A stretch of DNA of 39,346 bases from Streptomyces sp. NRRL S-337 (GTDB lineage Bacteria; Actinomycetota; Actinomycetes; Streptomycetales; Streptomycetaceae): contig NZ_JOIX01000101.1 in the NCBI RefSeq assembly GCF_000720175.1, positions 1-39,346 of the forward strand. Direction: 5' to 3'. The first letter of the stretch is position 1, and the number at the start of each line of letters is the position of its first letter. The notes under the pieces were generated by a model. The model saw only the letters and a program-made list of their open reading frames with translations, ran no database searches and was not told where the DNA came from. Positions 13,636 through 23,224 of this stretch are shown one piece after another. A program made the translations under genes and the position numbers.

Positions 13636-14519
13636 GTCCCGTCACGCCCCTTGCCCTCTTGTTTCGCTCCTCCCATCACCTCCCGCGCGAGGTGGATGAG
13701 GTCCGGGATGCGGGGGTGGCCGGGGGCGTCGCGCCAGGCGAGGAGGACGGGGACGGGTGGGGCGTCGGTGAGGGGGATGTAGGCGATGGTGGGGTGGGGG
13801 TACATGTCGGCGGTGGCGGTGGTGGTGACGCCCACGGCGCGGCCGGCGGTGAGGGCGGCGAACCAGTCGTCCTGGTTGGCGATGGGGAGGGTGGAGGTGG
13901 GGCGGGCCGCGGCGGGCCACAGGTCGAGGGTGGTGGTGCCGGAGACGGTGTTGAGGGCGATGGTGCGGGTGGCGAGGTCGCTGAGGGAGAGGGCGGGGCG
14001 GTGGGCCAGGGGGTCGTCGGCGGGGAGGCCGGCGACGCGGGGTTCGGTGGTGAGCTGGGCGGTGAGCAGGCCGGGGGTGGGGACCTCGCCGCGGAGGAGG
14101 GCCGCGTCCACGTCGCCGCGGGTGAGGCCGGCCGTGCGGTCGTCGATGCGGAGGAGTTCGAGCGGGGTGTCGGGGCGGACCTGGTGCCAGCGGCGGAGCA
14201 GGGCGGTGGTGTCGGTACCGGCGGCGGACCAGGCGTGGCCCAGGCGGAGGGGCCAGGCGGTGTGCCGGCCGAGGCGCAGGGCGCGGTCGAAGGCGGTGAC
14301 GGCGATGGCCGCCTGGTCGCGGAAGGAGGTGCCGTCGGGGGTGAGGGCGAGGTGATGGGTGGTGCGGTCGACGAGCCGGCGGCCCAGTTCCTGTTCGAGC
14401 TGGCGGAGCGTTCGGGAGACGGCCGGCTGGCTCAGGTGCAGGCGTTCGGCGGCGCGGGTGATGCTCAGGGTGTCCGCGATGGCGAGGAAGCAGCGGAAAT
14501 GACGCAGCTCGATGCTCAT
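13470..14519 (-). CDS. LysR family regulator with an extended antiparallel C terminus
   Basis: LysR-type regulator: HTH at residues 1-60 (MSIELRHFRCFLAIADTLSI, AAERLHLSQPAVSRTLRQLE) and a co-inducer domain to about residue 285 (HLAREVMGG). The natural family length is about 290, but no stop occurs there. The frame runs on for about 65 residues of low-information sequence that is simply the antisense of the DUF397 gene, stopping at 13470, so it is 349 residues long. Insertion of the Scr1/DUF397 module over the original stop, or a frameshift, would explain this. TATGCT lies 8 nt before the ATG (leaderless type). It is divergent from the EamA exporter, which it probably controls. Confidence 0.82.
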   Translation of the reverse strand: MSIELRHFRCFLAIADTLSITRAAERLHLSQPAVSRTLRQLEQELGRRLVDRTTHHLALTPDGTSFRDQAAIAVTAFDRALRLGRHTAWPLRLGHAWSAAGTDTTALLRRWHQVRPDTPLELLRIDDRTAGLTRGDVDAALLRGEVPTPGLLTAQLTTEPRVAGLPADDPLAHRPALSLSDLATRTIALNTVSGTTTLDLWPAAARPTSTLPIANQDDWFAALTAGRAVGVTTTATADMYPHPTIAYIPLTDAPPVPVLLAWRDAPGHPRIPDLIHLAREVMGGAKQEGKGRDGTQARNSPRFTASTNAAQPSAGKNSAGPCGTLLSRTGTRPGWPSATSMHSAPSPLL

Positions 14520-14588
14520 GCGCGCGGAGCATAACAAGAGGAAGAGTGGCATTTCACGGCGCGTATGGGCGGGCCTTAGCGTGGGGAT
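14520..14588. promoter_or_regulatory. Divergent LysR/EamA promoter region
   Basis: The 69-bp gap holds TATGCT on the minus strand (14528-14533), 8 nt before the LysR start, and TAGCGT on the plus strand (14577-14582), 6 nt before the EamA GTG. Both transcripts would be leaderless. LysR proteins normally bind such shared gaps; no confident T-N11-A box was picked out. Confidence 0.5.
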
Positions 14589-15620
14589 GTGAACGCTTCG
14601 TCCGAGGGTCCTGAGGGTCGTATCTCCGCCGCCTCCATCCACGATCACGCGCAGGGGGTTGCGGGCCCGCACGGGCCCGGTCACGAGCGGGGTGCGCACG
14701 GGCCGGGGATTCCCCGGCCGGTGCCGGCCTCGCCCGAGGTGCTGACGGCGGAGGCCGGGGCCGCGGGTGCCGGCGCGGCCGGGGCGCGCGGGCGGATCGG
14801 GTCGGTGGCGCTGGTGATCGGCGGCATCGTGTCGCTGCAGTTCGGGTCGTCGGTGGCGGTGCTGCTCTTCCCGCGGGCCGGGGCGCTCGGGGTCGTCACG
14901 CTGCGGCTGGTGGTCGCCTCGTTGGTGCTGCTGATCGCCTGCCGTCCCAAGGTGCGCGGGCATTCGCGGGGTGACTGGGGGACGGTGCTCGCGTTCGGGG
15001 TGGCCCTGGCGGGGATGAACTCGCTCTTCTATCAGGCGATCGACCGGATACCGCTCGGGGCGGCGGTCACGCTGGAGTTCCTCGGGCCGCTGATCCTTTC
15101 GGTGGCCACGTCGCGGCGGCTGCTCAGTCTGGTGTGGGCGGCGCTGGCGTTCGGCGGGGTGGCGCTGCTGGGGCGGGAGGGGTTCGACGGGCTGAACCTC
15201 GTCGGTGCGGGTTTCGCGCTGGCCGCCGGCGGGCTCTGGGCCGCGTACATCCTGCTCTCCGCCCGTACGGGGCAGCGTTTCCCGCAGGCGGACGGGCTGG
15301 CGCTGGCGATGACCGTGGCTGCGCTGCTCAGTCTGCCGCTCGGGGTGTTCAGTGCGGGCGGTGCGTTGCTCGACCCGGTCACGCTGGGGCTGGGGGCCGC
15401 GGTGGCGCTGATGTCGTCCGTGCTGCCGTACACGCTGGAGCTGCTTGCCCTGCGCAAGCTTCCGGCTTCGGGTTTCGCGGTGATGATGAGCCTGGAACCG
15501 GCCGCCGCGGCCACCGCCGGGTTCCTGGTGCTGAGCCAGGCGCTGGGGTGGCCGGAGATCGTCGCGATCGGGTTGGTGGTCGCCGCGAGTGTGGGGGCGG
15601 TGCGGTCGTCGGCGCGGTGA
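14589..15620 (+). CDS. EamA/DMT family exporter (RhtA-like)
   Basis: A 343-residue drug/metabolite-type transporter with about ten membrane spans, of the RhtA-like group that exports amino acids or other small metabolites. Residues 1-70 are a polar, Gly/Ala-rich tail. The core begins at IGSVALVIGGIVSLQFGSSV and has two EamA halves (FYQAIDRIPLGAAVTLEFLG in the first, PYTLELLALRKLPASGFAVM in the second). The GTG start has TAGCGT 6 nt upstream and no Shine-Dalgarno sequence. The divergent LysR gene is the likely regulator. The substrate is unknown. Confidence 0.9.
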   Translation: MNASSEGPEGRISAASIHDHAQGVAGPHGPGHERGAHGPGIPRPVPASPEVLTAEAGAAGAGAAGARGRIGSVALVIGGIVSLQFGSSVAVLLFPRAGALGVVTLRLVVASLVLLIACRPKVRGHSRGDWGTVLAFGVALAGMNSLFYQAIDRIPLGAAVTLEFLGPLILSVATSRRLLSLVWAALAFGGVALLGREGFDGLNLVGAGFALAAGGLWAAYILLSARTGQRFPQADGLALAMTVAALLSLPLGVFSAGGALLDPVTLGLGAAVALMSSVLPYTLELLALRKLPASGFAVMMSLEPAAAATAGFLVLSQALGWPEIVAIGLVVAASVGAVRSSAR

Positions 15621-15923
15621 ACCGGCCGGCTTCTCGGTCGGGGCCGCGTCCGGTGGCGTCAGCGGGGTACCGCGAACCGCGGTTCCGGGCGTTCCCGAGT
15701 GATCTTCGGCGGCGGTGGCACGCCTGATCGTGAAGGAGGGCTGACCCCACGCGAGTATGGGGCGCAAGCGCCGAGTGGTCATGACGTAGGCCAAAATCAT
15801 GCAGGCGTGCTTGATTGTTTCTCGGTGCGCTGGCACGCTCGGACCGCACGTCGTCCAGTCATCACCCGATGAGTCAACGCCCCCTGCCGTGAACGTAGTT
15901 GGGGCCGACGAGGGGAGTGCCCC
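15621..15923. other. Intergenic region before the catabolic operon
   Basis: About 300 bp without a gene. It includes a short hairpin (CCCCA...TGGGG near 15744-15762) and an AT-richer patch (about 15785-15835) with TTGATT-N17-CACGCT as a weak promoter candidate. The operon's TetR operator would be expected here, but no clear palindrome was found. Confidence 0.4.
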
Positions 15924-16739
15924 GTGTCCGTGTCCGACCGTGACCCCGGTGCCGTATTGGCGGACCTCCAGGCCGAGAGCGAGGGGCTGGACGCGCTGGT
16001 GGCCGGGTTGCCGGCCGGGCGGTGGGCGGAGGCGACGCCCGCCGAGGGGTGGACGATCGCGCATCAGATCGCGCATCTGGCCTGGACGGACCGGCAGGCG
16101 CTGCGGTCGGCGACCGACCCGGAGGGGTTTTCGCGGGCCGCGCGGGAGGCGCTCGCCTCGCCGCTGACCTTCGTCGACGAGGCCGCCGAGGCGGGTGCCG
16201 CGGTGCCGCCCGCGGAGCTGCTCGCGGACTGGCGGGCCGGCCGGGAGCGGCTGCTGCGGGTGCTGGCCGAGCGGCCGGCGGGGGAGAAGCTGCCGTGGTT
16301 CGGGCCGCCGATGAGCGCCCTGTCGATGGCGACCGGGCGGCTGATGGAGACCTGGGCGCACGGGCAGGACGTCGCCGATGCGCTGGGCGTCGCCCGGCTG
16401 CCCACCGCGCGGCTGCGGCACGTCGCCCGGATCGGCGTACGGGCCCGGGACTTCTCCTACGCGGCTCACCAACTCAGTCCGCCCGCCGAGGAGTTCAGGG
16501 TCGAGCTGCGGGCGCCGGACGGTACGGTCTGGGCGTACGGGCCGGCCGGGGCCGGGCAGCGGGTGACCGCGGACGCGCTGGAGTTCTGCCTGCTGGTGAC
16601 CCAGCGGGCGCACCGCGACGATCTGCCGTCCGTGCGCGCGGAGGGGGCGGAGGCGGAGCGCTGGCTGGGGATCGCCCAGGCGTTCGCCGGCCCGCCGGGG
16701 AAGGGCCGGGCGCCGGGGGCCGGGGGAGCCACCGCGTGA
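15924..16739 (+). CDS. TIGR03084 family metal-binding protein (DinB-like fold)
   Basis: A 271-residue protein with an N-terminal maleylpyruvate-isomerase/DinB-like helical bundle: [39 protein letters not shown] with the metal-ligand histidines, [20 protein letters not shown] with another, then a C-terminal domain. TIGR03084 proteins sit in acyl-CoA catabolic operons; a thiol-linked or metal-dependent step is assumed but unproven. The GTG at 15924 has GAGGGGAG 6 nt upstream. It is the first gene of the operon and overlaps the next by GTGA (4 bp). Confidence 0.88.
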   Translation: MSVSDRDPGAVLADLQAESEGLDALVAGLPAGRWAEATPAEGWTIAHQIAHLAWTDRQALRSATDPEGFSRAAREALASPLTFVDEAAEAGAAVPPAELLADWRAGRERLLRVLAERPAGEKLPWFGPPMSALSMATGRLMETWAHGQDVADALGVARLPTARLRHVARIGVRARDFSYAAHQLSPPAEEFRVELRAPDGTVWAYGPAGAGQRVTADALEFCLLVTQRAHRDDLPSVRAEGAEAERWLGIAQAFAGPPGKGRAPGAGGATA

Positions 16740-18436
16740 GCGGGGGCGGGCCGCTGCGGATAGGCAACGCCTCCGGCTTCTACGGTGACCGGTTCAGTGC
16801 GTTCGAGGAGATGCTGACCGGCGGGCCGCTCGACGTCCTGACCGGCGACTACCTCGCCGAGCTCACCATGCTGATCCTCGGCCGGGACCGGCTGAAGGAC
16901 CCGTCCCGCGGCTACGCCAGGACCTTCCTGCGACAGCTGGAGGTGTCCCTCGGCCTCGCCGTGGAGCGGGGCGTGCGGATCGTCACCAACGCCGGTGGGC
17001 TCAACCCGGCCGGACTCGCCGACGCCGTACGGGAGTTGGCGGAGAAGGCCGGTGTGCCGGTGCGGGTGGCGCATGTGGAGGGCGACGATCTGCTGGCCCA
17101 CCGGTCCTGGGGCGAGGGGGTGCTCACCGCCAACGCCTATCTCGGCGGCGAGGGCATCGCGGCCTGTCTGCGGGCCGGGGCCGACGTGGTGGTCACCGGG
17201 CGGGTCACGGACGCCGCCCTGGTCAGCGGGGCCGCCGCCGCGCACTTCGGCTGGGCGCGGACGGACTTCGACCGGCTGGCGGGGGCGGTGGCGGCCGGGC
17301 ATGTGCTGGAGTGCGGGGCGCAGGCGACCGGCGGCAACTACTCCTTCTTCGCGGCGCATGACGTGCGGCGGCCCGGCTTCCCGCTCGCGGAGATCGCCGC
17401 GGACGGCTCCGCGGTGATCACCAAACATCCGGGGACCGGCGGGGTGGTCGACACCGGGACGGTCACCGCCCAGCTGCTGTACGAGACGGCCGGTGCGCGC
17501 TACCCGGGGCCGGACGTCACCACGCGGCTGGACACCGTACGGCTCACCCAGGACGGCCCGGACCGGGTGCGGATCGAGGGGGTGCGCGGTGAGGCGCCGC
17601 CGCCGGACCTCAAGGTGGGGCTGACCCGGCTCGGCGGCTGGCGCAACGAGGTCACCTTCGTGCTGACCGGGCTGGACATCGAGGCCAAGGCGGAGCTGGT
17701 GCGGACGCAGATGGCGGCGGCCTTCGACGCGGCGGGCCGGCGGCCGGCCGAGGTGCGCTGGACGCTGGCCCGTACGGACCGGGCCGACGCCGACGTCCAG
17801 GAGGAGGCCGGCGCGCTGCTGCACCTGGTGGTGCGGGACGCCGACCAGGAGGCGGTCGGGCGGGTGGTCAGCGGCGCCGCGGTCGAGCTGGCGCTGGCCA
17901 GTTACCCCGGTTTCCATCTGACCGCGCCGCCCGGCAAGGGCGCCCCCTACGGGGTGTTCGAGGCGGTGGCGGTCCCCCGGGCGGAGGTGCGGGAGGTGGC
18001 CGTCCTCCCGGACGGGGAGCGGGTCGCGATCCTGCCGGTCGAGGAGTGGGCCGCGCTGGTGCCGGTGCCCGAACCGCCGCTGCCCGCGCCGCTGCCCGTC
18101 ACCGCCACCCGGCGGGCGCCGCTCGGACTGGTCGCCGGGGCCCGCAGCGGCGACAAGGGCGGCGCGGCCAACGTCGGGGTGTGGGCCCGTACCGACGCGG
18201 CCTGGCGCTGGCTCGCCCACACCCTCACCGTCGACCGCTTCCGCCACCTCCTGCCCGAGACCGCCGAACTGCCCGTCGCACGCCACGTCCTGCCGCGGCT
18301 GCGGGCCCTCAACTTCACCGTCGACGGGCTGCTCGGCGAGGGCGCCGCGGCCCAGGCCCGTTTCGACCCGCAGGCCAAGGCCCTGGGGGAGTGGCTGCGC
18401 GCCCGGCACCTGGACATACCCGAGGAGCTGTTGTGA
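16736..18436 (+). CDS. AtuA-family protein (DUF1446, acyclic terpene utilisation)
   Basis: A 566-residue cytosolic protein. The N-terminal DUF1446 part ([20 protein letters not shown] ... [17 protein letters not shown] ... [15 protein letters not shown] ... GRVTDAALV) is followed by a C-terminal domain ([20 protein letters not shown]) that is separate in some species. AtuA is required for citronellol/geraniol degradation in Pseudomonas, but its reaction is unknown. The start is GTG 16736, overlapping the previous stop as GTGA; a long upstream frame is not coding. It is followed, with the same 4-bp overlap, by the carboxylase beta gene. The operon context supports acyl-CoA catabolism. Confidence 0.92.
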   Translation: MSGGGPLRIGNASGFYGDRFSAFEEMLTGGPLDVLTGDYLAELTMLILGRDRLKDPSRGYARTFLRQLEVSLGLAVERGVRIVTNAGGLNPAGLADAVRELAEKAGVPVRVAHVEGDDLLAHRSWGEGVLTANAYLGGEGIAACLRAGADVVVTGRVTDAALVSGAAAAHFGWARTDFDRLAGAVAAGHVLECGAQATGGNYSFFAAHDVRRPGFPLAEIAADGSAVITKHPGTGGVVDTGTVTAQLLYETAGARYPGPDVTTRLDTVRLTQDGPDRVRIEGVRGEAPPPDLKVGLTRLGGWRNEVTFVLTGLDIEAKAELVRTQMAAAFDAAGRRPAEVRWTLARTDRADADVQEEAGALLHLVVRDADQEAVGRVVSGAAVELALASYPGFHLTAPPGKGAPYGVFEAVAVPRAEVREVAVLPDGERVAILPVEEWAALVPVPEPPLPAPLPVTATRRAPLGLVAGARSGDKGGAANVGVWARTDAAWRWLAHTLTVDRFRHLLPETAELPVARHVLPRLRALNFTVDGLLGEGAAAQARFDPQAKALGEWLRARHLDIPEELL

Positions 18437-20031
18437 CCGTACTGGGAACCGCGCTCGACACCGCCGGCCCCGGCTACGCCGAGCGGCGGACCGCGATGCT
18501 CGCCAAACTGGCCGAGGTCGAGGCGGAACACGCCAAGGCGCTCGCGGGCGGGGGCGACAAGTACGTCCAACGGCACAAGAAGCGCGGCAAGTTGCTCGCC
18601 CGGGAGCGGATCGAGCTGCTGCTCGACCCCGACACCCCGTTCCTGGAGCTCTCCCCGCTCGCCGCCTGGGGAAGCGACTACGCCGTCGGTGCCTCGCTCG
18701 TCACCGGCATCGGGGTCGTCGAGGGCATCGAGTGCCTGATCACCGCCAACGACCCGACCGTACGCGGCGGCGCCAGCAACCCGTGGTCCCTGAAGAAGGC
18801 CCTGCGCGCGAACGAGATCGCGTTCGCCAACCGGCTGCCGTGCATCTCGCTGGTCGAGTCCGGCGGCGCCGACCTGCCGTCGCAGAAGGAGATCTTCATC
18901 CCGGGCGGCGGTATCTTCCGCGACCTCACCCGCCTGTCCGCCGCCGGGATCCCCACCGTCGCCGTCGTCTTCGGCAACTCCACCGCCGGCGGCGCGTACA
19001 TCCCCGGCATGTCCGACCACGTGATCATGGTGAAGGAGAAGGCCAAGGTCTTCCTCGGCGGACCGCCGCTGGTGAAGATGGCCACGGGCGAGGAGAGCGA
19101 CGACGAGTCCCTCGGCGGCGCCGGGATGCACGCCCGTACGTCCGGCCTCGCCGACTACTTCGCCGTCGACGAGGAGGACGCCGTCCGGCAGGCCCGGCGG
19201 GTCGTCGCCCGCCTCAACCACCGCAAGGCGTACGGCGATCCACCGCCGGCCGCGCCGCCCAAGTACGACCCCGACGAGCTCCTCGGCATCGTGTCCGACG
19301 ACCTGAAGGTGCCCTTCGACCCGCGCGAGGTCATCGCCCGCCTCGTCGACGCCTCCGACTTCGACGAGTTCAAGCCGCTGTACGGAAGCAGTCTCGTCAC
19401 CGGGTGGGCGGCGCTGCACGGCTATCCCGTCGGCATCCTCGCCAACGCCCAGGGGGTGCTCTTCAGCGCGGAGTCCCAGAAGGCCGCCCAGTTCATCCAG
19501 CTCGCCAACCAGCGCGACATCCCGCTGCTCTTCCTCCACAACACCACCGGCTACATGGTCGGCAAGGAGTACGAGCAGGGCGGCATCATCAAGCACGGCT
19601 CGATGATGATCAACGCGGTCAGCAACAGCCGCGTCCCCCACCTCTCCGTCCTCATGGGCGCCTCCTACGGTGCCGGGCACTACGGCATGTGCGGCCGCGC
19701 CTACGACCCCCGTTTCCTCTTCGCCTGGCCCAGCGCCAAGTCCGCCGTCATGGGCCCGCAGCAGCTCGCCGGCGTCCTCTCGATCGTCGCGCGGCAGTCC
19801 GCCGCGGCGAAGGGACAGGCGTACGACGAGGAGGCCGACGCCGCGCTGCGCGCCATGGTCGAGCAGCAGATCGAGGCGGAGTCGCTGCCGATGTTCCTGT
19901 CCGGGCGGCTCTACGACGACGGCGTCATCGATCCGCGCGACACCCGCACCGTCCTCGGCATCTGCCTGTCCGCGATCCACACCGCACCGTACGAGGGCGC
20001 CCGCGGCGGCTTCGGCGTCTTCCGGATGTGA
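18433..20031 (+). CDS. Acyl-CoA carboxylase beta subunit (carboxyltransferase)
   Basis: A 532-residue carboxyltransferase subunit of a biotin-dependent acyl-CoA carboxylase of the methylcrotonyl/geranyl-CoA type. It moves CO2 from carboxybiotin to the acyl-CoA. Typical features are the N-terminal HKKRGKLLARERIELLLDPD, the acyl-CoA pocket GNSTAGGAYIPGMSDHVIMV, and the biotin-side FLHNTTGYMVGKEYEQGGII. It starts with GTG 18433 in a GTGA overlap with the AtuA gene. Together with the following alpha subunit it should form an alpha6beta6 enzyme. Whether the substrate is 3-methylcrotonyl-, geranyl- or another acyl-CoA is not decided by what I can see. Confidence 0.93.
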   Translation: MTVLGTALDTAGPGYAERRTAMLAKLAEVEAEHAKALAGGGDKYVQRHKKRGKLLARERIELLLDPDTPFLELSPLAAWGSDYAVGASLVTGIGVVEGIECLITANDPTVRGGASNPWSLKKALRANEIAFANRLPCISLVESGGADLPSQKEIFIPGGGIFRDLTRLSAAGIPTVAVVFGNSTAGGAYIPGMSDHVIMVKEKAKVFLGGPPLVKMATGEESDDESLGGAGMHARTSGLADYFAVDEEDAVRQARRVVARLNHRKAYGDPPPAAPPKYDPDELLGIVSDDLKVPFDPREVIARLVDASDFDEFKPLYGSSLVTGWAALHGYPVGILANAQGVLFSAESQKAAQFIQLANQRDIPLLFLHNTTGYMVGKEYEQGGIIKHGSMMINAVSNSRVPHLSVLMGASYGAGHYGMCGRAYDPRFLFAWPSAKSAVMGPQQLAGVLSIVARQSAAAKGQAYDEEADAALRAMVEQQIEAESLPMFLSGRLYDDGVIDPRDTRTVLGICLSAIHTAPYEGARGGFGVFRM

Positions 20032-20039
20032 GGTTCCCC

Positions 20040-21935
20040 GTGATCCGTTCGCTCCTCGTCGCCAACCGCGGCGAGATCGCCTGCCGTGTCTTCCGCACCT
20101 GCCGTGACCTGGGAATACGCACCGTCGCCGTGCACTCGGACCCGGACGCGGACGCCCTGCACGTCCGGGAGGCCGACCTCGCCGTACGGCTGCCGGGGGC
20201 CACCCCCGCCGAGACCTACCTCCGCGCCGACCTCGTCGTGAAGGCCGCCCTGGACGCGGGCGCCGACGCCGTCCACCCCGGCTACGGGTTTCTGTCCGAG
20301 AACGCCGACTTCGCGCGGGCCGTCATCGACGCCGGGCTCGTCTGGATCGGGCCGCCGCCCGGGGCGATCGAGGCGATGGCGTCCAAGACCCGCGCCAAGG
20401 AGCTGATGGGCATCGCCCCGCTGCGGGAGGTGACCGAGTCCGATCTGCCGGTGCTGGTGAAGGCCGCCGCGGGTGGGGGCGGGCGCGGCATGCGCGTCGT
20501 TCGTGAACTGGCCGGTCTGGAAGGTGAGTTGGCGGCGGCCCGGGCCGAGGCGCGGTCCGCCTTCGGGGACGGCGAGGTGTTCGTCGAGCCGTACGTCGAG
20601 GACGGGCGGCACGTCGAGGTCCAGGTGCTCGCCGATGCGCACGGGACCGTGTGGGTGCTCGGCACGCGCGACTGCTCCCTGCAGCGCCGCCACCAGAAGG
20701 TGATCGAGGAGGCGCCGGCGCCGGGCCTCGCCCCCGAACTCGTCAAAGAACTGCACGAGGTGGCCGGGCGTGCCGTGCGGGCCACCGAGTACGTCGGCGC
20801 GGGCACCGTCGAGTTCCTCGTCACCGACGGCGCCGGAGGGCCCACCGCCCACTTCCTGGAGATGAACACCCGCCTCCAGGTCGAGCACCCCGTCACCGAG
20901 GCGGTGTTCGGCCTCGACCTCGTCGTGTGGCAGCTGCGGATCGCCGAGGGCGAGCCCCTGGACGCCACACCCCCGAAACCGCGCGGGCACGCCGTCGAGG
21001 CCCGCCTGTACGCCGAGGACCCGGCCGCCGGCTTCGCGCCGCAGACCGGCACCCTGCACCGCCTCGCCGTACCGGACTCCGTCCGCCTCGACACCGGGTA
21101 CACCGACGGCGACACCATCGGCGTGCACTACGACGCGATGCTCGCCAAGGTCGTGGCGTACGCGCCCACCCGCGCCGCTGCCGTCCGCGCGCTCGCCGGA
21201 GCGCTGGAACGGGCCGAGGTGCACGGCCCGGTCACCAACCGCGACCTGCTCGTACGGTCCCTGCGCCACCCCGGGTTCACGGACGCCCGGATGGACACCG
21301 GCTTCTACGGCCGGCACCTCGCCGAGCTGACGACCCCCGACCAGGACCCGTACGCGCCGCTCGCCGCCGCCTTGGCCGGGGCCGTCGGGGCGTCCCGCTT
21401 CGGCGGTTTCCGCAACGTCCCCTCGCAGCCCCGGCACACGCGTTACCGCTCCGAGCCGTACGGCACCGAGCACGAGGTCCGCTACCGGCACACCCGCGAC
21501 GGACTCGAAGCGGAGGGAGTCCGTGTCGTGCACGCCGCACCGCATCGCGTTGTGCTCGAAGTCGATGGTGTGCAACGGAAGTTCAGCGTCCACACGTACG
21601 GCGACCGGGTCTACGTCAACGACGTCGCCCTCACCGCCCTGCCCCGCTTCACCGACCCCAGCGAGCAGCGCGCCCCCGGCTCCCTGCTCGCGCCCATGCC
21701 CGGCACGGTCGTCCGCGTCGCCGAAGGGCTCGCCGAGGGCGCCGCCGTCACCGCCGGACAGCCCCTGATCTGGCTGGAGGCGATGAAGATGGAGCACCGC
21801 ATCTCGTCTCCCGACGCCGGAACGCTCACCGCCCTGCACGCCGCCGTCGGCCGTCAGGTCGAGGTCGGCGCGCTGCTGGCCGTCGTGGACGTCGCGGACC
21901 CCGCAGACGTCGTACAGGAGGGAACGCCCGCATGA
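20040..21935 (+). CDS. Acyl-CoA carboxylase alpha subunit (biotin carboxylase + BCCP)
   Basis: A 631-residue subunit that carboxylates its own biotin with ATP and bicarbonate. Biotin carboxylase spans residues 1 to about 430 (IRSLLVANRGEIACRVFRTC, VKAAAGGGGRGMRVV, EFLEMNTRLQVEHPVTE). A linker domain follows, then a biotinyl domain at the C terminus with the biotin lysine in EAMKMEH (near residue 583). The start is either GTG 20040 (GAGG 6 nt upstream, family start IRSLL) or GTG 20028 (GTGA overlap). Odd: the stretch between KTRAKELM and VTESDLPVLVKA is shorter than usual and lacks the common DAGVPV-type segment, suggesting a small deletion at the entry to the ATP-grasp lid. The beta subunit lies immediately upstream. 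Confidence 0.93.
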   Translation: MIRSLLVANRGEIACRVFRTCRDLGIRTVAVHSDPDADALHVREADLAVRLPGATPAETYLRADLVVKAALDAGADAVHPGYGFLSENADFARAVIDAGLVWIGPPPGAIEAMASKTRAKELMGIAPLREVTESDLPVLVKAAAGGGGRGMRVVRELAGLEGELAAARAEARSAFGDGEVFVEPYVEDGRHVEVQVLADAHGTVWVLGTRDCSLQRRHQKVIEEAPAPGLAPELVKELHEVAGRAVRATEYVGAGTVEFLVTDGAGGPTAHFLEMNTRLQVEHPVTEAVFGLDLVVWQLRIAEGEPLDATPPKPRGHAVEARLYAEDPAAGFAPQTGTLHRLAVPDSVRLDTGYTDGDTIGVHYDAMLAKVVAYAPTRAAAVRALAGALERAEVHGPVTNRDLLVRSLRHPGFTDARMDTGFYGRHLAELTTPDQDPYAPLAAALAGAVGASRFGGFRNVPSQPRHTRYRSEPYGTEHEVRYRHTRDGLEAEGVRVVHAAPHRVVLEVDGVQRKFSVHTYGDRVYVNDVALTALPRFTDPSEQRAPGSLLAPMPGTVVRVAEGLAEGAAVTAGQPLIWLEAMKMEHRISSPDAGTLTALHAAVGRQVEVGALLAVVDVADPADVVQEGTPA

Positions 21936-23092
21936 GCACCGTCCTCGAAACCGAAGAGCACCAGGTCTTGCGCGCCGCCGTCGCGGCCCTCGGCAAGCGG
22001 TACGGCCGCGCGTACCTGACCCGCGTCGTCGGCGCCGGCGGCCACCTCGACGAACTGTGGACCGAGGCGGCCAAGCTCGGCTACCTCGGGGTGAACCTCC
22101 CGGAGGAGTACGGCGGCGGGGGCGGCGGCATCGCCGAACTGTCCATCGTCCTGGAGGAGTTGGGGGCGGCCGGCTGCCCGCTCCTCATGATGGTGGTCTC
22201 GCCCGCGATCTGCGGCACCGTGATCGCCCGCTTCGGCACCGAGGAGCAGAAGCGGGCCTGGCTGCCGGGCCTGGCCGACGGCTCCCGGACCATGGCGTTC
22301 GGCATCACCGAGCCCGACGCGGGCTCCAACTCGCACCGGATCACCACCACCGCCCGCAAGGACGGCGGGGACTGGATACTCAACGGCCGCAAGGTGTTCA
22401 TCTCCGGCGTGGACATCGCGGACGCCACCCTGATCGTCGGCCGTACGCAGGACGCGCGCAGCGGCCGACTCAAGCCCTGCCTGTTCATCGTGCCGCGCGA
22501 GACCCCCGGCTTCGGCCGCAGCCACATCCCGATGGAACTGGCCGCCGCGGAGAAACAGTTCGAGCTGACCCTGGACGACGTACGCCTTCCCGCCGACGCC
22601 CTGGTCGGCGACGAGGACGCGGGGCTCCTCCAGCTGTTCGCCGGCCTCAACCCCGAACGCGTCATGACCGCCGCGTTCGCCCTCGGCATGGGCCGCTACG
22701 CCCTCGACCGGGCCGTCGACTACGCCCGCACCCGCCAGGTGTGGAAGGAGCCGATCGGCGCCCATCAGGCCGTCGCCCACCCGCTCGCCCAGGCCCACAT
22801 CGAACTGGAACTGGCCCGGCTGATGATGCAGAAGGCCGCGCACCTCTACGACACCGGTGACGATCCGGCCGCCGGTGAGGCCGCGAACATGGCCAAGTAC
22901 GCGGCGGGGGAGGCCTGTGTGAAGGCCGTCGACCAGGCCGTGCACACCCTCGGCGGCAACGGTCTCACCCAGGAGTACGGCCTGGCCTCCCTGATCACCG
23001 CCGCCCGGGTCGCCCGGATCGCACCGGTCAGCCGCGAGATGATCCTCAATTTCGTCTCGCACCAGACCCTGGGGCTGCCCAAGTCGTACTGA
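21932..23092 (+). CDS. Acyl-CoA dehydrogenase (isovaleryl-/citronellyl-CoA type)
   Basis: A 386-residue FAD enzyme introducing a 2,3-double bond into an acyl-CoA, with electrons passing to ETF. Visible are LGYLGVNLPEEYGGGGGGIA, FGITEPDAGSNSHRITTTA (FAD/acyl pocket), the middle beta domain, and the C-terminal helices with HTLGGNGLTQEYG. The usual C-terminal Glu motif (YEGT) is absent (IAPVSRE instead). E242 in NPERVM aligns with the alternative catalytic Glu of isovaleryl-CoA dehydrogenase (DLERL), which fits a branched substrate. The ATG overlaps the previous stop as ATGA, with GGAGGG upstream. It is the last gene before a strong hairpin. Confidence 0.9.
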   Translation: MSTVLETEEHQVLRAAVAALGKRYGRAYLTRVVGAGGHLDELWTEAAKLGYLGVNLPEEYGGGGGGIAELSIVLEELGAAGCPLLMMVVSPAICGTVIARFGTEEQKRAWLPGLADGSRTMAFGITEPDAGSNSHRITTTARKDGGDWILNGRKVFISGVDIADATLIVGRTQDARSGRLKPCLFIVPRETPGFGRSHIPMELAAAEKQFELTLDDVRLPADALVGDEDAGLLQLFAGLNPERVMTAAFALGMGRYALDRAVDYARTRQVWKEPIGAHQAVAHPLAQAHIELELARLMMQKAAHLYDTGDDPAAGEAANMAKYAAGEACVKAVDQAVHTLGGNGLTQEYGLASLITAARVARIAPVSREMILNFVSHQTLGLPKSY

Positions 23093-23104
23093 GAGGCAAT
23101 GATC

Positions 23105-23159
23105 CTGTGCGGTAGGGCGGGGCGGACGACAGCGTCCCCCGCCCCGCCCTACCGCACAG
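23105..23159. terminator. Perfect 21-bp stem hairpin
   Basis: Arms 23105-23125 and 23139-23159 are perfect complements (core GTGCGGTAGGGCGGGG) with a 13-nt loop. It starts 12 nt after the dehydrogenase stop and lacks a T tract. It is the strongest stem in the window and probably ends the catabolic operon or attenuates reading into the hydratase. Confidence 0.8.
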
Positions 23160-23224
23160 TCCCCGGAAAGATCCTCATCCTGCGGCGTCAACGCACCCGC
23201 CTGGGAAAGGAGTTCGACCGCCCG

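Noticed and set aside
16466..18409. Long antisense frames over the AtuA gene, and similar ones over the carboxylase genes
   Set aside because: Same shadow effect of high GC; no start signals, domains or promoters.
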